Source of the DNA: Undaria pinnatifida
Taxonomy: Eukaryota; Sar; Phaeophyceae; Laminariales; Alariaceae
Direction: 5' to 3'
DNA: 64,000 nt
Assembly: GCA_012845835.1 (NCBI GenBank)
Contig: JABAKD010000023.1
Location: 16,674,702-16,738,701 of the forward strand
A program made the translations under genes and the position numbers. Positions 10,547 to 20,473 of this stretch are shown piece by piece; position 1 is the first letter of the stretch; each line of letters begins with the position of its first letter. The notes below the pieces were generated by a model. That model made no database searches, was not told where the DNA came from, and was given only the letters and a program-made list of their open reading frames with translations.

Positions 10547-11566
10547 TTAATTCTGGCAGTCGCGCTCGATATGGCCGTTCTGGTTACACTTATGGCACTT
10601 CGTCAACGGGCAGTTACGAAAAGCATGCATGATCGCGTGACCAGTCCTGCCCGCGTGACGGCGCTTGTTGCACCTAGCAACCTTGCCAACCTTGCCGCCG
10701 CAGCCCTTATTTCGTGCCCCCTGAAACTGGGAGCCATTGCTCCATGCCGGCGGACCGCCGAGACCGCCGAAGCCGCCGAGGGCGGACGTTCCGCCAAATG
10801 CCGTCATCGAGCCGAGGGCCGCGGTGCCGCCCATGTCACCAAAGTGCGGAGAGAGCAAGGGTTGCTGAACCGGATACCCACTCCACAACGAGCTCTTCGA
10901 ACCGGAGAATTTGTCGGAGCCGAGGAACTTACCGACGGTCGTTAACTCTTTAACGATGGCCGACCTGTCCACCATGTCGCCCTTCTCGGACTCAGATTTC
11001 AGCTTGTCCTGGAGCCACAGCGCCGCCACCAAGGGCTGCCCGTGCTCCAGACTATGCTCGACGCCCGCGACGAGCGTCAAGATGAACGCGCGTGCGTCGC
11101 GTAAGCTGTCATCGAGACAGGTGAGCCGTTCCAGCCCACTGATCAGGTGCTTGATGTACGTCATATGACCGTACTGCTGAGTTTCGGGGAGGCATTTCAG
11201 CCGATCCAGCGACGACGTTGCCTGGAGCAGATTGACGTACTGAGCATTCCACTCGAGACGCGCGCGGAATATGCGAGGAAAAACGGCACAACGCGAAGTC
11301 ACCAACGGCGTGCATTTTATGAGCGTGAACAGGAAACAAGAGCACGGAACATCGCCGTCCATATAATCAAGAGCAAGCGCATGAAAAGCGCGAAGAACAG
11401 CCCAGCCCGGAACCAAGATAGGCAACGAGAACGAGTTGCGCCGGCCCATCGAAACAAATATAGAAACAAAACCGCCGCAAACAAGGAGGGTCGAGGCCGA
11501 ATCGCCCGCGCCCAGTACTGAACAGAAATGCGAAAAAAAACAAACCGCGGGAGAAACATTTGGCAT
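10547..11566 (-). CDS. gag-like protein with CCHC zinc knuckle
   Basis: 339 codons, uninterrupted. The first 100 or so residues are hydrophobic and unlike a capsid, so the true start is probably internal (for example the Met near residue 40, or later). From about residue 105 the protein looks like gag: an alpha-helical stretch (RARLEWNAQYVNLLQATSSL, DRLKCLPETQQYGHMTYIKH, LVAALWLQDKLKSESEKGD). A Gly-rich linker follows (about 245-285), then a basic segment. The C-terminus has a canonical zinc knuckle, CHKCNQNGHIERDC (C-x2-C-x4-H-x4-C). Such knuckles bind element RNA in the particle. It lies upstream of RT-RH and the recombinase on the same strand, as expected for the first ORF of a DIRS-like element. 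A separate retroelement is possible because of the 0.77-kb gap to pol. Confidence 0.65.
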   Translation of the reverse strand: MPNVSPAVCFFSHFCSVLGAGDSASTLLVCGGFVSIFVSMGRRNSFSLPILVPGWAVLRAFHALALDYMDGDVPCSCFLFTLIKCTPLVTSRCAVFPRIFRARLEWNAQYVNLLQATSSLDRLKCLPETQQYGHMTYIKHLISGLERLTCLDDSLRDARAFILTLVAGVEHSLEHGQPLVAALWLQDKLKSESEKGDMVDRSAIVKELTTVGKFLGSDKFSGSKSSLWSGYPVQQPLLSPHFGDMGGTAALGSMTAFGGTSALGGFGGLGGPPAWSNGSQFQGARNKGCGGKVGKVARCNKRRHAGRTGHAIMHAFRNCPLTKCHKCNQNGHIERDCQN

Positions 11567-11574
11567 GTCCTCCC

Positions 11575-11815
11575 TGAGCTAGGACATAAGGTGCTACATC
11601 TGCGATGCTGAACAAGGCATCAAGCGAACTAAACCTTCCCTTGAACATAAGGAAAGTGAGCGACCAGCGCCAACAGAACGATTTGCTCGCGAGCCAGAAA
11701 ATACCAGCGAGCATGAACGCATGAACAGAGCCCGCGGTCGTTGGTGAACCGTACGACGAGAGAAATTCGCAAATGTGAACAGAATCTGAGCTTCGGAACA
11801 GCCACAGTATGTACA
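11575..11815 (+). repeat. dispersed about 250-bp repeat, copy 1
   Basis: It matches copies at 25745-26095, 35818-36062 and, degraded, 39903-40240. Shared blocks are GCTGCATCTGCGATGCTGAA, AACATAAGGAAAGTGAGCG, AGCATGAACGCATGAACA and CTGAGCTTCGGAACAGC. The most complete copy (35818-36062) has roughly inverted ends (ATACAGCTGCTGTGG against ATACTGTAGCTGTT) next to TA-rich sequence, which fits a short DNA-transposon derivative. Here it sits directly upstream of the gag frame, so use as a retroelement leader cannot be excluded. Confidence 0.7.
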
Positions 11816-12439
11816 TATAAATCTATATAAAATCCTTCGTTGGTGTCAGGGATTTGGTCAGGAGTTTTTTTTTGTCTCGGCCGAAGTATGCGATTCGCGG
11901 AACTGGAATCCTCGGTCGAATATAGCTTCGTTCGAGCGCCGCCTTCGGGGGGCGGCTCCAACGCCCCTCGCCCTGCCGTGTCCGTTCCGCACATCGACGT
12001 GAACGCGGACGAATGCCGAGCGAGACAAGCAAGAAGTTGCAAAAATACCGCATGCCGAGGAGGAATTTCGGAGATTTCGGTTAAATCTTAATGACTGCAA
12101 CGCCTGGATGATTTGCAAAATTGGCATCATTTCCAAGCGGTACTTGATAATGTTTGGGATTTGCGGTGGCATACTCTCGAGCGTTAGTTTCTTTGCTGTA
12201 CTTTTTTACTAGTTCGTTTGGTTTCTTGCTCGGCCTTTTGATTGCTTTTGTATCTGCTCGTTTTGCCAGCTGGAAATTCATTTTTTTGGTGTGGGTTCAC
12301 CTAAAACGTGACACAAATTACCGACGACATCCAACAACTTAGTGACACAAATTACCGACGGCAAGACGTTTCGTGACAAAATAACTCCCAAATCATGATT
12401 ATTTTCACGTTACAGAATCTCGAGACGAAACCAAGCAGG

Positions 12440-13445
12440 TAGAGCCATCTCTTCGGCCTTTGGCCCTGGCTTTAGCACGGCCGCTGACACTCCAGGCAGC
12501 CTCTGCTGTAGGCGTGAACGAGTGCGGTTGATTCGCAGCGAACTATCCCGCTGTGCTCGCTTCTATGTGGCCATTGTCCATGCCATTTCATGTCACCTTC
12601 CTTCTGTTTTGAGCTCGTCGTCGTGCCGTCGAGGTACGAGGAAACCCGTACGTACTGGGTGATAACAGCAGCAGTATGTACGACGAGCATGAACGCCAAC
12701 TGACGACATTGGCAAACACACAACATCAGGTGCAGCAGCAGTAGCCGAAGGGCGAAACTTCTAGCACACTCTGCAGCAACTATTACGGGGGACCATAGTA
12801 AATAGGACCAAATATTGTTAGTCAAAATAGGGAAATATATTGTTTTTTGTGTGTACCGTAGGTCCTATTCACTATGGTCCCCCGTAATAGTAGCAACCAG
12901 AACCACAGCAGATGGCTCAAAGTGCAGTACAAGTGCCGTTGGCAAGTTTATTTAGTCGTACACGCATCACTCTGCCCAATATATAACAGAATCTTGAGAC
13001 GAAACCAAGCAGGTAGAAGAGCCGTCTCTTCGACCTTTGGCGCTGGCTTTAGCACGGCCGCTGACACTCCAGGCAGCCTCTGCTGTAGGCATGAACGAGT
13101 GCGGTTGATTCGCAGCGAACTATCCCGCTGTGCTCGCTTTTATGTGGCCATTGTCCATGCCACTTCATGTCACCTCCCTTCTGTTTTGAGCTCGTCGTCG
13201 TACGGTTGAGGTACGAGGAAACCCGTACGTACTGGGTGAGAACCGCAGTATGTACGACGAGCATGGACGCCAACTGACGACATTGGCAAACGCACAACAG
13301 CAGGTGTAGCAGCAATAGCCGAAGGGCGAAACTTTTAGCACATTCTGCAGCAACTAGTAGCAACCAGAACCACAGCAGATGGCTCAAAGTGCAGTACGAG
13401 TGCCGTTGGCAAGTTTAGTCGTACACGCATCACTCTGTTCAATAT
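12440..13445 (-). repeat. two tandem C units (about 465 bp) of composite repeat
   Basis: Each unit contains the same minus-strand open frame of about 112 codons (12825-12472 and 13387-13049). It starts with a leucine-rich hydrophobic stretch (LLLVAAECARSFALRLLLLH) and ends GWLECQRPC or similar. The frame recurs in every C unit of the window (18318-18656, 18781-19197, 22343-22666, 38445-38783, 38929-39243), but no copy has an ATG at its upstream edge. It may be an exon, a repeat-encoded peptide or chance. Confidence 0.75.
12783..12887. mobile_element. 105-bp MITE with TA target duplication
   Basis: The ends are inverted repeats of 27 bp with one mismatch, starting TTACGGGGGACCATAG. The neighbouring C unit gives the empty site: GCAGCAACTAGTAGCAACC at about 13350 against GCAGCAAC-TA-[element]-TA-GTAGCAACC here. 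The element is thus exactly bounded by a duplicated TA, the hallmark of Tc1/mariner-type (or similar) insertion. It has no coding capacity. Confidence 0.92.
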
Positions 13446-13523
13446 ATAACAACCGTTTTTGGTTCATACTGATGAAGAAAAAAATATTACATTTCCTGTA
13501 AGAATGATACGTCGAACGAGCTG

Positions 13524-13851
13524 GGCCGGCCACAAAACTCCCTTTTTTTCAGATGGTGCTATCTCTGCTTCTACGTTGTTCTTTCCCAAACCAAAGACAC
13601 CGCTGCGATCGCGCCGCTACGGAGAAGAAGGTAGAACTCTTCATATGCTGTGTTGAGCTTGTTCCACTGCTGAAGGGTTTCTGGCCAGGCCGGCCACAAA
13701 ACTCCCTTTTTTTCAGATGGTGCTATCTCTGCTTCTACGTTGTTCTTTCCCAAACCAAAGACACCGCTGCGATCGCGCCGCTACGGAGAAGAAGGTAGAA
13801 CTCTTCATATGCTGTGTTGAGCTTGTTCCACTGCTGAAGGGTTTCTGGCCA
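13524..13851. repeat. perfect 164-bp tandem duplication
   Basis: The segment 13524-13687, starting GGCCGGCCACAAAACTCCC, is followed at once by what appears to be an identical copy 13688-13851. Identity implies a very recent duplication or an assembly artefact. The period is not a multiple of three. A minus-strand frame (13753-13571, WPETLQQWNKLNTAYEEFY) crosses the junction and reads protein-like within each unit. Confidence 0.9.
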
Positions 13852-13971
13852 ATCACAGCGCGCTATAATGCGGCGCAATTACAGAATGAAACCGCAAATT
13901 TTGCGTGCATCGAGATTTTTTTTTGCAGCGCAATTGAATTTTCGTGGTCCAGCACAGCAGCATGATCAGAC

Positions 13972-15278
13972 ATGAACACCACAGCAGCGTCGCCTCGGGC
14001 GCACTGCGTCGTGACCTCAGACATGACGGATGTGGTCGGGTGGGAGAAAATCTCTGTTCCTGCTGCGTTCGAAGACAAGAGGCGAGGGGTTTGGAAGCTG
14101 AGGCTCCAGTACACCGAAAGCAAGAAGAGGGCAACTCGGCGTGTGTGCTCTCGAGGTTTCGCCACCCGAGAGGAGGCAGAGACAGCGATGACATGGTTGA
14201 GACTGAGCTGGGAGCAACGCCACAAGGGCGAGCGGATCGATCAGCACGTAGACCCCGATGAAGTCACAATGGATGCGGTCGGCATTCCTCGAGGCGAGTA
14301 CTTGAACTTGGGCGTGGGTAACAATGTACTTCGAAGTAGGTGTCCAAGTGAACCTTGTGAGCGGAACGTTTTTTGATGACATCGACCCCTGATTTCAGCA
14401 GCCGCATGGGGCACGTTTGTGCCTGATCTGGGCACGTCCACTGCTCCCCACGACCATCCACGGGTGCCTCACCGCGTGAACTACTGCTGTACATACCTCT
14501 GCTACGCTGTACCGTGTGCATTGCTGCGGTACTGTATGCTTGGAGACAGTATTTCACTTTTCGAAGCTCATGGCAGTACGTGTGCTGTTGATGTCATTTC
14601 GAGCCGATTCGCCCGAGTGCATACATGACAAGTTGCGCTTTGAAGCGCGGTGATCTCGCTACACAGCACAACCGCAGACATGCGTTCACACTGCTGTACG
14701 AGCATACGGGAGATATTATGTCCCACTGCGTCGTTGGAATCGTAGGATATGCGGGAAGCGCTGCTCTTGCGGCAATGCTTTGTGTACAGCCCACTGCTGT
14801 GTACTTGTTCTTGTACAGCAGTCAGCGGCTGCTTGTACCCGTACTTGTACTTGTGCAATTCTGCACCCGTGGGTAGAAGTGGTCGCCGCAGCAGCGCACC
14901 TGTCAGTCACAATTCGAGCACTCCAAGTAAATGTACAAGCAAAACTGCAAGTACAACTACAAGTACAACTACAAGTAAAGCTGGTGTGCGAGCATTCGCA
15001 GTCTGGTTGTGTTTGTGGCGCTTCCTCTTGCAGCACATGGACCTGCACGAGGACAAAACTACCCCATGTTCGAGTACCAGGCGCCATTCACAAGGTACAA
15101 ACTTGACTCCGTCCTCACAATCAATGACTCCTCAACAGGTAAATCGAAGAACAGCATGGGCAGGCTGAACGCTGTGCAGGAGCGTCAGTACAAAAAGCAC
15201 CGCAGCGACGGGTACGACGTGTCTCGCGCGGAATGGATGAAGTCTACGACCGGACGTTCTGGTGTGCTGCTGCCGTGA
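13972..15278 (+). CDS. two-exon gene model inside repeat copy M1
   Basis: Exon 1 is 13972-14335 (ATG start) and exon 2 is 15034-15278 (TGA stop). The intron starts GTAGGT at 14336 and ends TTGCAG at 15033. Both sides are phase 1-compatible, giving about 202 residues. A second donor at 14318 (GTAACA) is also in phase and would shorten exon 1 by six codons. Exon 1 has a basic segment RRGVWKLRLQYTESKKRA, then CSRGFATREEAETAMTWLR. This ordering (short strands, then an EEA helix) loosely resembles an AP2/ERF-type DNA-binding fold, without strong identity. Exon 2 is hydrophilic (KNSMGRLNAVQERQYKKHRS). The gene lies in the 1.7-kb segment that interrupts composite repeat M1, so it was either carried by the full-length repeat or inserted into it. 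Confidence rests on the splice signals and phase; expression is unknown. Confidence 0.5.
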
Positions 15279-16114
15279 GACCATCGAGCACACCGCATGT
15301 TTTACCCAAACAAGAGCCAACAAGAGGCAGGGCACAGGGGCCCCCAACACAGAGACACGTGACAACCACGGCCAGCTGTCCATCGCGTAATTGGCCGGCA
15401 GTCCGTGCTTCCGTGGGTGTATCGGAAGTCGTTCGTAGTACTGCTGTAGACCGTCGAAAAACCACGACATCCCGTTCTGGTGGCAGACTCGCCCGTAGAC
15501 CCCCCAAAAGGTATTTTTCTTTTCTTTTTCTTGGCCCCATGCACCCATTTCCTTTCCTTTCTCTTCTTTGTTTCTTTTTGCCAATTGACTTGCGTCTGTT
15601 GTGGGTATGCGTAGTGATAGATACCACGTGTAATATATACGTGGTAGTTTTTCTTGGGTGGCAAGCGGTATAGTCGGTTTTTCCAGGCGCGAGTAATGAG
15701 ACGTATGCACCGGTATGGACCTGGCACATCATAGACTGACTCCCGATTTCACTTTTATACAAGGGCTCTGCATGGGCGCCGGCGAATGATGCTTCGGGTA
15801 GGGCAGGGCAGCACTTCGACAACTTGAGGTGTAGCTGTCCGAATTGGCATGCATTGAACTTTAAAGTACTGCCAAAAGTTTATTACGAACATGGGATTAT
15901 GAAAGTCATGATTTGTCAAAAGAAAAAACGTAATATTATACAACAAAGAAGCCAAGGATAGGCGAAACAAACTATGTTAAATGCGCCGTCAAGTAAAAGT
16001 TGGCGTCTGTCAAACAAAAATACCGAAAAGAGTATTATAATTGACAACCTGCGTCGCCTCTAGGCGAAACAAAAGAGGCCTTGGCATTAATGAAGAGACT
16101 GCACTGCTGTCCCC

Positions 16115-16495
16115 ATGGCAATGGAGGTTCGTAGTCGACAGGATGCAAAGTCGGTTTGCATCAAACGTCGACATGAGGACATGTCAGCCGGCAATGTTTT
16201 GGAAGAAGATTGCTTTGTTTTTTACGTGAAAGCTGTCGCATTGATTGTTCTGCGTGGTCGCGGGCGAGGAGGAAAACGTAGAAGAGGAGGGCGATCTCTC
16301 GTTGCGGCGGCGTTGTCTAAGATTGGTGCGGGGATGGCTTTGCTCGTACGGGAGGTTGACGTAGCGCTTCTTCTCTGTTTTTTCTCGAGAAGGCGGGATA
16401 TGTGTGTCTGCTGTCTTTTCTTCGTGGGGGCTTTCACGTTGTCAAAATCGGACGCGTCCCCTCAATGCATAATATCCGGAGTGTCTCTACCATAA
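16115..16495 (+). CDS. 126-codon repeat-encoded ORF (block b), copy P1
   Basis: ATG-initiated frame, also intact at 36404-36784 with the same length. It is broken in P2 (stop at 20473) and interrupted in M2 (25291-25109). The product has an N-terminal polar part (MAMEVRSRQDAKSVCIKRRH), a Gly/Arg-rich basic run and a long hydrophobic C-terminal half (VALLVREVDVALLLCFFSRRRDM region). No domain is recognised. A second conserved frame covers the same DNA (GINEETALLSPWQWRF), so which one was ever translated is unclear. Preservation in two of four copies is modest evidence for coding. Confidence 0.25.
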   Translation: MAMEVRSRQDAKSVCIKRRHEDMSAGNVLEEDCFVFYVKAVALIVLRGRGRGGKRRRGGRSLVAAALSKIGAGMALLVREVDVALLLCFFSRRRDMCVCCLFFVGAFTLSKSDASPQCIISGVSLP

Positions 16496-16844
16496 CGACT
16501 GCTGATAGTGCCGTGCGTATTTCCTAGAGACTGACATATTATTTACTGGTAGCAATAATAATATACCTTTGCAACATTTTTTTTTCTTCATCCCATGTAT
16601 TATCCCCGCACCACTCTCGCGCTCCCTCCCTGTAGTAACTCAGATCCGGGGTCACATAGCGGGCCCTCCTCCTCCGTCCCCACTTCCGCACGTGCTTTCA
16701 TTTTTACCGCGAGGAGAATCCAGCATTTTCTTCCCTCGTCGACTCGCGTCGAACCAACCCACGCTGCTAGGCGCTCTCAGCAGTTAGTTGATCCCTGTTT
16801 TTTTTTCTTGCATTTTTGCAAATAAAGTCAAATCTCATCGTGGT

Positions 16845-16920
16845 GGGTGTCGAACTCAAGGACAACCAAACGTTGGTAGTATTCGAGTGTAAAACCGCTA
16901 TTATTAATAGACCACCGGGG
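16845..16920 (-). promoter_or_regulatory. Pol III-like box A/box B pair (tRNA-derived), copy P1
   Basis: On the minus strand TGGTCTAATGG-like box A lies about 50 bases before GAGTTCGACACC, a good box B. The intact version is on the plus strand at 24003-24080 (TGGTCTAGTGG and GAGTTCGACACCC). The flanks do not pair as an acceptor stem, so this is a tRNA-derived head such as that of a SINE, not a functional tRNA gene. An A-rich tract lies downstream of box B in this orientation. Confidence 0.5.
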
Positions 16921-17920
16921 TGGCCGGCTGACAATTGATTAAAACAAAACAGGATCTTTGCATAGAGATTACATTCCCTCCCCCATATTGTATGATATTA
17001 CGATGGTTGACGCGATATAGAATAAAGCGCCAAATACCTAACTATCAGCGTACGCGGAGTTTTAGATATCATGAATAACCAACGACCGCGACGGCAGAGC
17101 ACGGCAAAGCATAGCGCTTCGCTCTGCTGAGCTAGCGGTGTGCTGCTGAGCTGAGCCGCAGGGCATCGCAGGGCACTGCACGGCGCTTCGTTGCTGTAAG
17201 CTATAGCGCTGCGATGGGGTGCTGGGCGGTGTCGAGCTGATGAGCCAAGCCCAGATCTCAGCCGATGAAGCTTCGTCAAGTACAAAACAAATGGTGCGAA
17301 TCAAAGAAAAGCTAAAGCTGGACCGTTCCGCAACGAATGCACAGGCGGCAAATTAGCGGCAAATGGTAGGAGGTTCAACTTACTAGACAAAAAGGAAGAA
17401 AAATCGCGAAAAGGTTCAAAATCGTGTTGGCAGAAAAACCAAATTTGCAGGAAGCAGCTGAAAGGTCAAGAAGCAGGCAATATTTCCGTTGTTGTTGTTG
17501 TTGTTGTTGTTGTTGTCGTTCTCATATTAACTCGCATAATCAAGTCCGTGGTCACAGGACAGGCTCTAGTCACTCTGGAGCTGAGGAATACCCTAGGGGA
17601 AAAACTCAAACCAAAAGTGGTGCACGCATATATCACAGCTGACGCGGTTCATGCCTCCACCAGAAACATGTAAAAGTGAAATCGGGAGTCAGTCTACGAT
17701 GTGCCAGGTCCATGCTGGTGCATACGTCTCATTACTCGCGCCTGGAAAAACCGACTATACCGCTTGCCACCCAAGAAAGACTACCACGCACATATTACAC
17801 GTGGTATCTATCACTACGCATACCCACAACAGACGCAAGTCAATTGGAAAAGAGAAACAAACAAAGAAGAGAAAGGAAAGGAAATGGGTGCATGGGGCCA
17901 AGAAAAAGAAAAGAAAATGA

Positions 17921-18217
17921 AATTTTGGGGGGTCTACTGGCGAGTCTTGCCACCAGCACGACGATGCCACGTGGTTTTTCGACGATCTACAGCAGTACTA
18001 CGAACGACTTCCGATACACCCACCGAAGCACGGACTACCGGCGAATTACGCGATCGACAGCTGGCTGTGGTTGTCACGTGTCTCTGTGTTGGGCGCCCCT
18101 GTGCGCTACCTCTTGTTGGCTCTTGCTTGGGTAAAACATGCGGTGTGCTCGATGGTCTCACGACACCAGAATCAGAACGTCCGCTCGTACGACGTATCAT
18201 TCTTACAGGAAATGTAA
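17921..18217 (+). CDS. conserved 98-residue frame in block P, copy P1
   Basis: The frame opens after a TGA at 17918 and stops at TAA 18215-18217. It contains FDDLQQYYERLPIHPPKHGL, NYAIDSWLWLSRVSVLGAPV and ALAWVKHAVCSMVSRHQNQN. P2 has the same frame (21946-22242). M1 has it fused in frame with upstream sequence on the minus strand (15710-15132), and P3 is shifted by an 8-base insertion. There is no ATG near the start, so it is probably an exon or a broken ORF of the element. Several upstream frames (HITRGIYHYAYPQQTQVNWK, EEKGKEMGAWGQEKEK) also look protein-like. No family is recognised. Confidence 0.35.
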   Translation, partial: NFGGSTGESCHQHDDATWFFDDLQQYYERLPIHPPKHGLPANYAIDSWLWLSRVSVLGAPVRYLLLALAWVKHAVCSMVSRHQNQNVRSYDVSFLQEM

Positions 18218-19791
18218 TATTTTTTTTCTCTTTCAATAAGAACATAAAACGGTTGTTATATATTGGACATAGTGATGCGTGTACGACTAAACTTGCCAAC
18301 GGCACTCGTACTGCACTTTGAGCTATCTGCTGTGGTTCTGGTTGCTACTAGTTGCTGCTGTATGTGCTAGAAGTTTCGCCCTTCGGCTACTGCTGCTGCA
18401 CCTGATGTTGTGTGTTTGCCAATGTCGTCAGTTGGCGTTCATGCTCGTCGTACATACTGCTGTTCTCACCCAGTACGTACGGGTTTCCTCGTACCTCGAC
18501 GGCACGACGACGAGCTCAAAACAGAAGGGAGGTGACATGAAATGGCATGGACAATGGCCACATAGAAGCGAGCACAGCGGGATAGTTCGCTGCGAATCAA
18601 CCGCACTCGTTCATGCCTACAGCAGAGGCTGGCTGAAGTGTCAGCGGCCGTGCTAAAGCCAGGGCCAAAGGCCGAAGAGACGGCTCTTCTACCTGCTTGG
18701 TTTCGTCTCGAGATTCTGTTATATTTTGGACAGAGTGATTCGTGTACGACTAAACTTGCCAACTGCACTCGTACTGCACTTTGAGCTATCTGCTGTGGTT
18801 CTGGTTGCTACTAGTTGCTGCAGAATGTGCTAGAAGTTTCGCTCTTCGGCTACTGCTCCTGCACCTGATGTTGTGTGTTTGCCAATGGCGTCAGTTGGCG
18901 TTCATGCTCGTCGTACATACTGCTGTTCTCACCCAGTACGTACGGGTTTCCTCGTACCTCGACGGCACGAGGACGAGCTCAAAACAGGAGGGAGGTGACA
19001 TGAAATGGCATGGACAATGGCCACGTAGAAGCGAGCACAGCGGGATAGTTCGCTGCGAATCAACCGCACTCGTCCATGCCTACAGCAGAGGCTGGCTGGA
19101 GTGTCAGCGGCCATGCTTAAGCCAGGGCCAAAGGCCGAAGAGACGGCTCTACCTGCTTGGCTTGGTCTCGAGATTCTGTTACATGAAAATGTCATGATTC
19201 CATGGTTTGGGAGTTATTTTGTCACGAAACGTTTTGCGGTCGGTAATTCGTGTCGCGAAGTTGTTGGATATCGTCGGTAACTTGTGTCACGTTTTAGGTG
19301 AACCCACACTAAAAAATTGAATTTCCAGCTGGCGAAACGAACAGAAACAAAAGCAATAAAATGCCGAGCAAGAAACTAAACGAACTAGTAAAAAAGTACA
19401 GCAAAGAAACTAACGCTCGAGAGTATGCCACCGCAAAATTCCAAACATTATCACGTACCGTTTGTAAATGATGCCAATTTTGTAAATCATTCAGGCGTTG
19501 CAGCCATTAAGATTCAACAGTTTTCCCAAAATTCCTCCTCGACACTCGCTCGTCTCGCTCGGCACCCGTCCGCGTTCACGTCGATGTGCGGAACGGACAC
19601 GGCAGGGCGAGGGGCGTTGGAGCCGCCCCCCGAAGGCGGCGCTCGAACCAAGCCATATTCGACCGAGAATTCCAGTTCCGCGAATCGCATGCTTAGGCCG
19701 AGACAAAAAATTCCTGACCAAAGTCCATGACACCAAGGAATGACTCGATGTTCAAGGAATGATTTTATATATATTTACAAGGTCTCCGCAT

Positions 19792-19823
19792 GGGCGCCGG
19801 CATTCGCCGGCGCCCATGCTTCG
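19792..19823. repeat. 14-bp perfect hairpin at composite repeat terminus
   Basis: GCATGGGCGCCGGC, loop ATTC, GCCGGCGCCCATGC. The same hairpin is found near 25676-25707 in the inverted copy M2, with the loop complementary, and half of it at 15771. Outside it each copy has CGGAGCCCTTGTA on the outward-reading strand, then unrelated TA-rich DNA. The hairpin therefore marks a true element end. Confidence 0.85.
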
Positions 19824-20203
19824 GGTAGGGCAGGGCGGCACTTCGACAACTTAAAGGGTAGCTGTCCGATTTATCATGCATTGAACTAAGTAATGCCAAG
19901 AGTTTAAACGAACATGGGATTCTGAAAGTAATGCTTTGACAAAAGATAAAACGTAATATTATACAACAAAAAAGCCAAGGATAGGCGAAACAGACTGTTA
20001 AATGCGCCCCGTCAAGTAAAAATTGGCGCCTATCAAACAAAAATACCGAAAAGAGTATTATAATTGAGAACCTGCGTCGCCTCTAGGCGAAACGAAAGAG
20101 GCCTTGGCATTAATGAAGAGACTGCACTGCTGTCCCCGTGGCAATGGAGGTTCGAAGTCGACAGGATGCAAAGTCGGTTTGCATCAAACGTTGACATGGG
20201 GCC

Positions 20204-20473
20204 ATGTCAGCCGGCGATGTTTTGGAAGAAGATTGCTTTGTTTGTTACGTGGAGGCTGTCGCATTGATTGGTCTGCGTGGTCGCGGGCGAGGAGGAAAAC
20301 GTAGAAGAGGAGGGCCATCTCTCGTTGCGGCGGCGTTGTCTAAGATTGGCGCGGGGGTGGCTTTGCTCGTATGGGAGGTTGACGTAGCGCTTCTTCTCTG
20401 TTTTTTTTCGGGAAGGCGGGATATGTGTGTCTGCTGTCTTTTCTTCGTGGGGGCTTTCACGTTGTCGAAATAG
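20204..20473 (+). pseudogene. block b ORF, truncated copy in P2
   Basis: Same protein frame as 16115-16495, but a premature stop (TAG at 20471-20473) removes the last third. The region upstream of the internal Met has also shifted. It shows that this frame is not under strict maintenance. Confidence 0.3.

Larger units (their letters stand above)
5902..11566 (-). mobile_element. decayed DIRS-like (tyrosine recombinase) retroelement
   Basis: Minus-strand order is gag (11566-10547), an undetermined interval, RT-RNase H (9781-7410), then tyrosine recombinase (7344-5902). That gene order and the combination of RT/RH with a tyrosine recombinase instead of a DDE integrase define DIRS-like elements. 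At least four frameshifts interrupt the coding region, so it is not autonomous. Outer limits are not established. Candidate flanks are the duplicated block at 5340-5810 and the repeat at 11575-11815. Confidence 0.75.
11840..15755 (-). repeat. composite repeat, copy M1 (minus), split by 1.7 kb
   Basis: Reading right to left: block P (15755-15250), a non-homologous 1.73-kb segment (15250-13524), the rest of P (13523-13450), two C units (13445-12985 and 12960-12440, the latter carrying a MITE), and block G (12440-11840). Comparison with 18150-18200 and 22180-22230 shows where homology stops and resumes, at a GCTCGT-type motif. M1 lies head to head with copy P1 across 15755. Blocks a-f are absent. 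Confidence 0.85.
15756..19765 (+). repeat. composite repeat, copy P1 (plus), full order a-G
   Basis: Blocks in order: a (15756-16050, terminus and partial hairpin), b (16050-16500, conserved frame), c (16500-16840), d (16840-16925, Pol III-like boxes on the minus strand), e (16930-17350), f (17350-17650, GTT triplet tract), P (17650-18230), two C units (18240-19190) and G (19190-19765). It is nearly identical to P2 in blocks a-P: the conserved P frame is offset by exactly 4025 bases. The pair is therefore a recent direct duplication of roughly 4 kb. Confidence 0.9.

Noticed and set aside
15132-15710. 192-codon minus-strand ORF as a gene
   Set aside because: Its second half is the antisense of exon 2 of the plus-strand model. 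Only the block P half is conserved in other copies.
17660-18320. 206-codon ORFs of composite copies P1 and P2 as one protein
   Set aside because: They cross from one conserved frame into another and run into block C; the shorter 98-codon frame is better conserved in M1.
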